From Cytophagales bacterium (GTDB lineage Bacteria > Bacteroidota > Bacteroidia > Cytophagales > UBA9547), in assembly GCA_025360395.1 (NCBI GenBank), contig JANYCH010000105.1, positions 1-10,998 of the forward strand: a DNA stretch of 10,998 nucleotides. The letters are read 5' to 3'. The notes under the pieces were generated by a model, which was given only the letters and a program-made list of their open reading frames with translations, was not told the DNA's origin and did no database searches. Made by a program: the position numbers and the translations under genes. Of the stretch, positions 6,897-10,998 are shown in pieces (within the stretch, counting starts at the first letter, position 1; the number at the start of each line of letters is the position of its first letter).

Positions 6897-7733
6897 ATGG
6901 ATTTTTTTATTCTGAATACTTTTAATAAATTACGTTTGGCAGATTCGATACAAAGAAAGAAATATGTTATCTCGAAAGGTATCGACCCTTTCTTTAGTAA
7001 TGTATTTAGGGCATATAAATTTGTTGTTCTTTATTTTAAAGAAGTTTTCAAAGCACCTTTTCATTTCCGGGAAGTTATCAACCAGTGCTTTGAAGTGGGT
7101 TTGCGCTCATTGTCTTTGATTACCCTTACCGGTTTTGTTACCGGGATTGTATTTACAAAACAGTCACGTCCATCCCTCGAAGTATTTGGCGCCAGTTCCT
7201 GGCTTCCTTCTCTCATTTCAATCGCATTGGTCAGGGCACTGGGTTCACTCGTTACTGCTTTAATTTGTGCAGGTAAAGTGGGCTCGAGTATCGGGGCAGA
7301 ACTAGGCTCAATGCGCGTAACTGAACAGATTGATGCAATGGAAGTTTCGGCCATCAATCCATTTAAATATTTAGTTGTAACAAGGGTAACGGCAACAACT
7401 TTAACTGTACCTATTCTTTCCCTTTATTGCGGGTTTGTAGGCTTGCTCGGTTCTTACCTCAATGTACACACCCATGAGGATACAAGCTTTGTGGCATTTT
7501 TTGAAAATGGATTTGAAACCATCACTTTCCTGGATGTTTTTACCTCAGTATTCAAATCGATTGTTTTTGGATTTACCATCGGGATTATTGGTTGCTATAA
7601 AGGTTTTAATGCAACACAGGGAACTAGAGGTGTTGGTCGGGCTGCAAATGAGGCAGTAGTCTTGTCCATGTTCTTTGTATTTGTGGAAGAAATTGTAATA
7701 GTGCAGGTTAGTAACTGGATCAGAAATTATTAA
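6897..7733 (+). CDS. mlaE: MlaE/YrbE-family ABC transporter permease
   Basis: A 278-residue inner-membrane permease of the Mla/MCE lipid transport system, which moves phospholipids between the inner and outer membranes in didermic bacteria. After an amphipathic N-terminal region (about residues 1-65) come the membrane segments. The family hallmark is GKVGSSIGAELGSMRVTEQIDAMEV, residues 126-150, followed by INPFKYLVVTRV. The conserved C-terminal GCYKGFNATQGTRGVGRAANEAVV is also present. It is first in a three-gene operon with an ATPase (2-base gap) and an MCE protein. The N-terminus is slightly longer than in E. coli MlaE; the ATG at 6897 is the first in frame. Bacteroidota operons of this type usually lack mlaB and mlaC, and neither is here. 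The exact lipid substrate and direction cannot be read from sequence. Confidence 0.92.
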   Translation: MDFFILNTFNKLRLADSIQRKKYVISKGIDPFFSNVFRAYKFVVLYFKEVFKAPFHFREVINQCFEVGLRSLSLITLTGFVTGIVFTKQSRPSLEVFGASSWLPSLISIALVRALGSLVTALICAGKVGSSIGAELGSMRVTEQIDAMEVSAINPFKYLVVTRVTATTLTVPILSLYCGFVGLLGSYLNVHTHEDTSFVAFFENGFETITFLDVFTSVFKSIVFGFTIGIIGCYKGFNATQGTRGVGRAANEAVVLSMFFVFVEEIVIVQVSNWIRNY

Positions 7734-7735
7734 CT

Positions 7736-8506
7736 ATGGAAGCACTGAAAAATATATCAAATACTGAAATAGTCATTTCTATCAAAGATCTGTATAAGTC
7801 CTTTGGCGAACTGCATGTTTTGAGAGGTGTTGACCTGGAAATTTTCAAAGGTGAAAACGTTGCAGTTTTAGGGAAATCAGGCACTGGCAAATCTGTGTTG
7901 ATTAAAATTATTACAGGCTTGCTTAGGCCCGATACCGGCGAAGTAAAAGTATTAGGACAAGAGGTGGCCCATTTGAAAGGTAAAGAGTTGGATGTCTTAA
8001 GGTTGCGTATTGGATTTTCGTTTCAAAGCAGCGCTTTGTATGACAGCATGAATATCCGCCAGAACCTTGAGTTTCCACTGGTCATGAATAAAAAAGACCT
8101 GGGAAAAGCAGAAATAAAAACAGCAGTAGAAGAAGTACTGGAAGCTGTAGGGCTTAGCGATAAGCTCAACCAAATGCCTTCAGACCTTTCTGGCGGCCAA
8201 AGAAAAAGGATCGGTATAGCCAGGACTTTGATCCTGAAACCTGAAATCATGCTTTATGATGAACCAACGTCTGGTTTAGACCCGATTACTAGTATGGAAA
8301 TCAATGAGTTAATTGCTGAAGTACAACAAAAATATAATACAAGTTCCATTATCATTACACATGATCTTACCTGCGCCAAAGTAACAGCGAATAGGGTAGC
8401 CATGCTTTTGGATGGAAAATTCCTGAAAGTTGGTCCTTTTAAAGAGGTATTCAGTGATAGCGATAAGAGGATACAAAGTTTTTACAATTATAATTTTACA
8501 GAATAG
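7736..8506 (+). CDS. mlaF: Mla-type ABC transporter ATP-binding protein
   Basis: A 256-residue cytoplasmic ATPase that powers the MlaE permease. All nucleotide-binding motifs are intact: Walker A GKSGTGKS (46-53), Q-loop Gln97 in FSFQSSALYDSM, signature LSGGQRKR (151-158), Walker B IMLYDEP (171-177) with Glu176, D-loop SGLD (179-182) and switch His209 in ITHD. The SSALYDSM form after the Q-loop and the SGGQRKRIGIARTL helix are typical of MlaF rather than of importer or exporter ATPases in general. The start is two bases after the mlaE stop and the stop is two bases before mlaD, so the three are one transcription unit. Since mlaB is absent, the stabilising role of that STAS protein must be unnecessary or filled from elsewhere. 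Confidence 0.94.
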   Translation: MEALKNISNTEIVISIKDLYKSFGELHVLRGVDLEIFKGENVAVLGKSGTGKSVLIKIITGLLRPDTGEVKVLGQEVAHLKGKELDVLRLRIGFSFQSSALYDSMNIRQNLEFPLVMNKKDLGKAEIKTAVEEVLEAVGLSDKLNQMPSDLSGGQRKRIGIARTLILKPEIMLYDEPTSGLDPITSMEINELIAEVQQKYNTSSIIITHDLTCAKVTANRVAMLLDGKFLKVGPFKEVFSDSDKRIQSFYNYNFTE

Positions 8507-8508
8507 AC

Positions 8509-9474
8509 ATGAACGATTCACCAAACAAAAGAGCAGTAATGGTTGGGATATTCATTTCATTGGGAATTTTATTCCTAATCGGAGGAATATTGACTATTGG
8601 TAATATACACGGCACATTCACTAAGAAAATGAATGTGGTAGCAGTTTTTGATAATGTAAACGGGCTTCAGGCTGGAGGAAATGTATGGTTTTCCGGAGTT
8701 AAAATCGGGACCGTCAAAAAGATGGATTTTTTCGGCAGAAATGAGGTAAAAGTAACACTGAACCTGAATAAAAGTACCCAGGATTACATCAGGAAAGATG
8801 CAAAAGTGAAAATAAGTACTGATGGTTTAATTGGAAATAAGATCCTTGAAATATACGGCGGAACTGCAAAGGCGGAAGCTGTTTCTGAAGGCGACACACT
8901 AACTGTTGAAAAATCCCTTAGTACTGAAGAAATGATGAGTACATTCCAGGCAAACAACAAGAATGTGCTGGAAATAACGAATGACTTGAAATCGATCAGT
9001 AAAAACCTGGTAAACGGCAATGGGACAATAGGAAAAATGTTAAAGGACGAAACCATTTACAATAATATTTCAGCCACAACAGCATCCTTGCAAAGCGCCT
9101 CAAACAAGGCTCAGAAAATGATGACCGCTATGTCCGAATTCAGCTCGAAGCTGAACAAAAAAGGAACTTTGGCAAATGAATTGGTTACGGATACACAGGT
9201 TTTTAAATCAGTCAGGGAATCCGTTTATCAGCTTAACAAAATTGCTGATTCTGCATCAGCAGTAGTAAACAATATGAAGAGGGCAAGTGAAAATACCAAA
9301 ACACCTGTAGGTGTATTGTTGCATGATGAGCAGGCGGGAGCTAACCTGAAAGCTACTTTGAAAAACCTGGAAAGCGGATCTGCCAAATTAGATCAGGACC
9401 TTGAAGCTTTGCAGCATAACTTCCTTTTCAGAGGTTATTTCAAAAAGCAGGCAAAGCAGAAAGAAGGGAAGTAG
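8509..9474 (+). CDS. mlaD: MCE-domain lipid transport protein (MlaD-like)
   Basis: A 321-residue inner-membrane-anchored periplasmic protein. A single helix at residues 10-30 is followed by one MCE domain (about 39-116) with the hallmark VFDNVNGLQAGGNVWFSGVKIGTV and a STDGLIGNKILEI strand. The remaining roughly 200 residues are mostly predicted helix with repeated Asn/Ser/Lys-rich heptads (LEITNDLKSISKNLVNG, SLQSASNKAQKMM, KATLKNLESGSAKLDQDLEAL), ending in HNFLFRGYFKK, which is common in this subfamily. E. coli MlaD is much shorter (about 183 residues), so the helical tail resembles longer MCE proteins whose helices may form a tube or needle towards the outer membrane. It assembles as a ring on MlaE in characterised systems. 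It is third in the operon, two bases after mlaF. Confidence 0.92.
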   Translation: MNDSPNKRAVMVGIFISLGILFLIGGILTIGNIHGTFTKKMNVVAVFDNVNGLQAGGNVWFSGVKIGTVKKMDFFGRNEVKVTLNLNKSTQDYIRKDAKVKISTDGLIGNKILEIYGGTAKAEAVSEGDTLTVEKSLSTEEMMSTFQANNKNVLEITNDLKSISKNLVNGNGTIGKMLKDETIYNNISATTASLQSASNKAQKMMTAMSEFSSKLNKKGTLANELVTDTQVFKSVRESVYQLNKIADSASAVVNNMKRASENTKTPVGVLLHDEQAGANLKATLKNLESGSAKLDQDLEALQHNFLFRGYFKKQAKQKEGK

Positions 9475-9493
9475 AACTTAATTAGGACTTAGT

Positions 9494-9526
9494 CTCTTAC
9501 CAGAGTAAAAGTATTCTTTTAAAGAG
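9494..9526 (+). terminator. Two-part inverted repeat after mlaD
   Basis: CTCTT (9494-9498) pairs with AAGAG (9522-9526), and inside it TAAAAG (9506-9511) pairs with CTTTTA (9516-9521) around TATT. A 7-base bulge breaks the left arm. It starts 20 bases after the mlaD stop. The following sequence has only a short T-run (ATTTTTATT at 9533-9541), so it is at best a modest terminator for the mla operon. Confidence 0.35.
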
Positions 9527-9580
9527 GATTGCATTTTTATTACATTAATGATAAAAATATGATTAACAACATTCTATGGC

Positions 9581-9601
9581 CTGATTTTTAACTTAAATCA
9601 G
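9581..9601. other. Inverted repeat upstream of TerB-like gene
   Basis: CTGATTT (9581-9587) and AAATCAG (9595-9601) are perfect 7-base complements with a 7-base loop, 30 bases before the ATG at 9632. There is no T-tract, so an operator or a 5' leader hairpin is likelier than a terminator. No TAnnTTTG was found in this spacer. Confidence 0.3.
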
Positions 9602-9631
9602 AAGTCGATTTGTGATATTTAATATAATAGT

Positions 9632-10066
9632 ATGGAAAATCTTGAAAACCTTAGTCCTGAAGAAAACAAACAACTGATGTCTGCCCCGGCCTATATTTCC
9701 CTTCTTGCTGCAACGCACGATGGGGAAATGGATGATACAGAGAAAAAAGTGGCTATTAAACTTACTCATCTAAAAACTTTTAGTTCTGATGAGTTTTTGA
9801 ATAATTTTTACAAGGAAGTAGAAACTAATTTCTCGTCCCTGATTGACGATGTTTATCATACTTTGCCGCAAGATACTGCAGAAAGGGAAATAGCCCTGAG
9901 AGAAAAACTTCGTCAGATAGATATGATCATAAGCAAATTGCCGGTAGAATACGGACAGAGATTAAAGCATAGTTTGGAATCATACTCCTGGCATGTTTCT
10001 CAATCTCATAAAAACGTGAGCGAGGATTTTCTTATACCTTTTCAAATAAAAGGACTTACGGCCTGA
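9632..10066 (+). CDS. Small acidic helical protein, TerB-like
   Basis: A 144-residue soluble protein without signal peptide or membrane segment. Residues about 16-50 (SAPAYISLLAATHDGEMDDTEKK and following) resemble the TerB-like all-helical fold, in which an Ala-rich helix is followed by an acidic DGE-x-D-x-x-E turn that can bind metal. The rest is predicted helical: FLNNFYKEVETNFSSLIDD, then REIALREKLRQIDMIISKL and a C-terminal helix with YSWHVSQSHK. TerB-domain proteins are linked to tellurite or envelope stress, but this one has no ter gene neighbours, so no role is assigned. It is probably monocistronic and ends at the strong terminator at 10154-10191. The family call rests on the acidic motif and general helical pattern alone and is tentative; the gene itself looks real. 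Confidence 0.6.
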   Translation: MENLENLSPEENKQLMSAPAYISLLAATHDGEMDDTEKKVAIKLTHLKTFSSDEFLNNFYKEVETNFSSLIDDVYHTLPQDTAEREIALREKLRQIDMIISKLPVEYGQRLKHSLESYSWHVSQSHKNVSEDFLIPFQIKGLTA

Positions 10067-10153
10067 TCTTTGGCATGAATATTTATAAAGAAAGCAAAAG
10101 AGAATTTTCGTGGCCCGGGCCAATTGTTCCAAGCAGGAAAGAAAAAAATCTCA

Positions 10154-10191
10154 AAAAAGGGAGCCAGATGCTGGGTCCCTTTTTGTTTTTT
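10154..10191 (+). terminator. Strong intrinsic terminator
   Basis: AAAAAGGGA (10154-10162) pairs with TCCCTTTTT (10176-10184), then a G-G mismatch, then CCAG (10164-10167) with CTGG (10171-10174) around the loop ATG. The stem is followed by GTTTTTTT-like sequence up to 10191. The A-run before and T-run after also make it usable on the minus strand. It ends the TerB-like gene, 87 bases after its stop. Confidence 0.88.
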
Positions 10192-10247
10192 AAGCTTTAA
10201 ATTTTTTTCTGATCATTCTTTACTTTTCATTATCTAATGGTATGGGT

Positions 10248-10266
10248 TTTTAGAATATTCTTAAAC
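10248..10266 (+). promoter_or_regulatory. Box resembling the feoA palindrome
   Basis: TTTTAGAATATTCTTAAAC matches the minus-strand form of the feoA palindrome (4403-4385) at 15 of 19 positions, including 11 consecutive bases TTTAGAATATT. It is itself an imperfect palindrome centred on GAATATTC and lies 18 bases before the ATG of the 37-codon gene. It may be a second site for the same regulator, but both sequences are AT-rich and chance similarity is possible. Confidence 0.3.
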
Positions 10267-10284
10267 ATTTAAATACAATATCAT

Positions 10285-10398
10285 ATGATGATCGCCATTC
10301 CTGTTGTCGCTATAGTTATTATTTCCATTGTGGTTATTTATGCTGGTGGATTTCTTAATAAAGGGAAAGACAAAACAATTAAAAGCAAGAAAATCTAA
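10285..10398 (+). CDS. 37-residue single-helix membrane protein
   Basis: The frame ATG 10285 to TAA 10398 encodes MMIAIPVVAIVIISIVVIYA, then GGFLNKGKDKTIKSKKI. One continuous hydrophobic helix (residues 3-20) followed by a strongly basic tail predicts a single-pass inner-membrane protein with its C-terminus in the cytoplasm. This arrangement is far from random translation of a spacer and is typical of small accessory subunits or regulators of membrane complexes. It sits on its own between a strong terminator and the convergent MATE gene, with an imperfect palindrome 18 bases upstream of the start. No ribosome-binding site is obvious, as usual here. It lacks the cysteines of FeoB-associated small proteins. 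I do not recognise a family; the second Met (residue 2) could also be the start. Confidence 0.5.
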   Translation: MMIAIPVVAIVIISIVVIYAGGFLNKGKDKTIKSKKI

Positions 10399-10565
10399 TT
10401 TATTCTTTACAATTAAAGGTGATTTATTTGTTAGCATGTGGATAAAAACTTTTGGCTTAATACCTGAAGCATGAGCGGAAGCGGTATGGACTTAGGAATA
10501 TATTTTCCCAATAATGTTAATAATCTGGCATTATGACCAGAAATAAATACCAATAGTCCTATTTG

Positions 10566-10998
10566 TTAAACTTCAATTGTCTTCCATTTTCCTTTCCGGA
10601 AATAATACCAGGCTATGATCGCGATAAGTGTTTCTGCCACGGGAATGGCAATGAAAGCGCCTGTAGATTTCATGTCTAAATATATCGCAAGAAAATAGGC
10701 AAACGGTACCTGGAACAGCCAAAAACCTAAAAAATTGATGATAGTAGGTGTTCGTGTATCTCCAGCGCCATTTAAGGCTTGGGTCATGACCATTCCGATT
10801 CCATAAAATATAAACCCAGACCCCATTATTTGAAGTGAAAGTGATCCGAATTGGATCACTGCTTCGTCCTGAGAAAATATCCGCACAATAGGATTGGCAA
10901 AAAACAAGAAAAGGAACATGACAAAGCCCATAAAAATGGCATTGTACTTTGCTGCGATGTTTACGCTTTGCTCAGCCCTGTCAACCTTTTTTGCACAG
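10566..10998 (-). CDS. MATE-family efflux transporter, C-terminal part (5' end outside window)
   Basis: The minus-strand frame is open from the window edge to the TAA at 10568-10566, giving about 143 residues of the C-terminal end. It begins AKKVDRAEQSVNIAAKYNAIF, typical of the loop and helix after the second-half cation site. It then contains FANPIVRIFSQDEAVI, the family hallmark QALNGAGDTRTPTIINF, and a final helix pair ending in YYFRKGKWKTIEV. About four membrane segments are visible. MATE (MOP superfamily) proteins export cationic drugs or metabolites in exchange for Na+ or H+. The substrate cannot be judged from this half. Its downstream end faces the small membrane gene, with 167 bases between stops. 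Confidence 0.92.
   Translation of the reverse strand, partial: CAKKVDRAEQSVNIAAKYNAIFMGFVMFLFLFFANPIVRIFSQDEAVIQFGSLSLQIMGSGFIFYGIGMVMTQALNGAGDTRTPTIINFLGFWLFQVPFAYFLAIYLDMKSTGAFIAIPVAETLIAIIAWYYFRKGKWKTIEV

Larger units (their letters stand above)
10067..10565. other. 499-base region with terminator and one small gene
   Basis: No large gene lies here. It holds an isolated GC-rich perfect palindrome TGGCCCGGGCCA (10111-10122), a strong terminator (10154-10191), a candidate regulatory box (10248-10266), a 37-codon membrane protein gene (10285-10398) and a weak inverted repeat, TCTGG (10524-10528) with CCAGA (10537-10541). The last sits 25 bases beyond the MATE stop and might help end that minus-strand transcript. 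I saw nothing else convincing in 10399-10523. Confidence 0.5.

Noticed and set aside
10075..10200. 41-codon frame after the TerB-like gene
   Set aside because: It reads straight through the strong terminator hairpin and its T-run, so its composition is explained by the terminator and it is unlikely to be translated.
10471..10536. 21-codon frame starting MSGSGMDLGIYF
   Set aside because: Too short to separate from chance, with no ribosome-binding site, promoter or recognised family.

Overview
The window looks like ordinary chromosomal DNA from a Bacteroidota bacterium, probably of the Cytophagales or Sphingobacteriales type. It is AT-rich and its genes have no clear Shine-Dalgarno sequences. 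One gene is preceded by an exact TAnnTTTG, the -7 promoter element of this phylum. The protein set fits as well: a two-segment DUF6787-type membrane protein, a stand-alone FeoA/FeoB pair, a compact mlaE-mlaF-mlaD operon without mlaB or mlaC, and a lipoprotein with a short lipobox. There is no rRNA, tRNA, CRISPR array, phage gene or intact transposase.

Layout. Bases 1-537 hold the end of an RluA-family pseudouridine synthase, followed after one base by a small two-helix membrane protein. Bases 632-2041 encode a PiT-type phosphate transporter. It converges, with only 26 bases between, on feoB (4152-2068), which overlaps the stop codon of feoA (4373-4152). The 119-base divergent region between feoA and the next gene carries a perfect 19-base palindrome in front of feoA (candidate iron-regulator operator) and a TAnnTTTG promoter in front of a fabH-type ketoacyl-ACP synthase III (4493-5491). 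A lipoprotein of unknown function follows (5565-6563). A 333-base gap then contains a long imperfect inverted repeat, about 140 bases end to end, that looks like a small non-autonomous mobile element or a structured RNA.

Bases 6897-9474 are a tight three-gene operon for an MCE/Mla lipid transporter: permease, ATPase, and anchored MCE substrate-binding protein, with two-base gaps. A TerB-like acidic helical protein (9632-10066) ends at a strong intrinsic terminator. A 37-residue single-helix protein (10285-10398) follows, preceded by a sequence close to the feoA palindrome. The window ends in the C-terminal part of a MATE exporter on the minus strand.

Most genes are housekeeping or envelope functions: rRNA modification, phosphate and ferrous iron uptake, fatty acid initiation, outer-membrane lipid trafficking and drug/cation export. 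I see no clear new multi-gene system. The points most worth a second look are the feoA palindrome and its near copy at 10248-10266, the inverted-repeat element at 6621-6760, and the altered FeoB gate motif.
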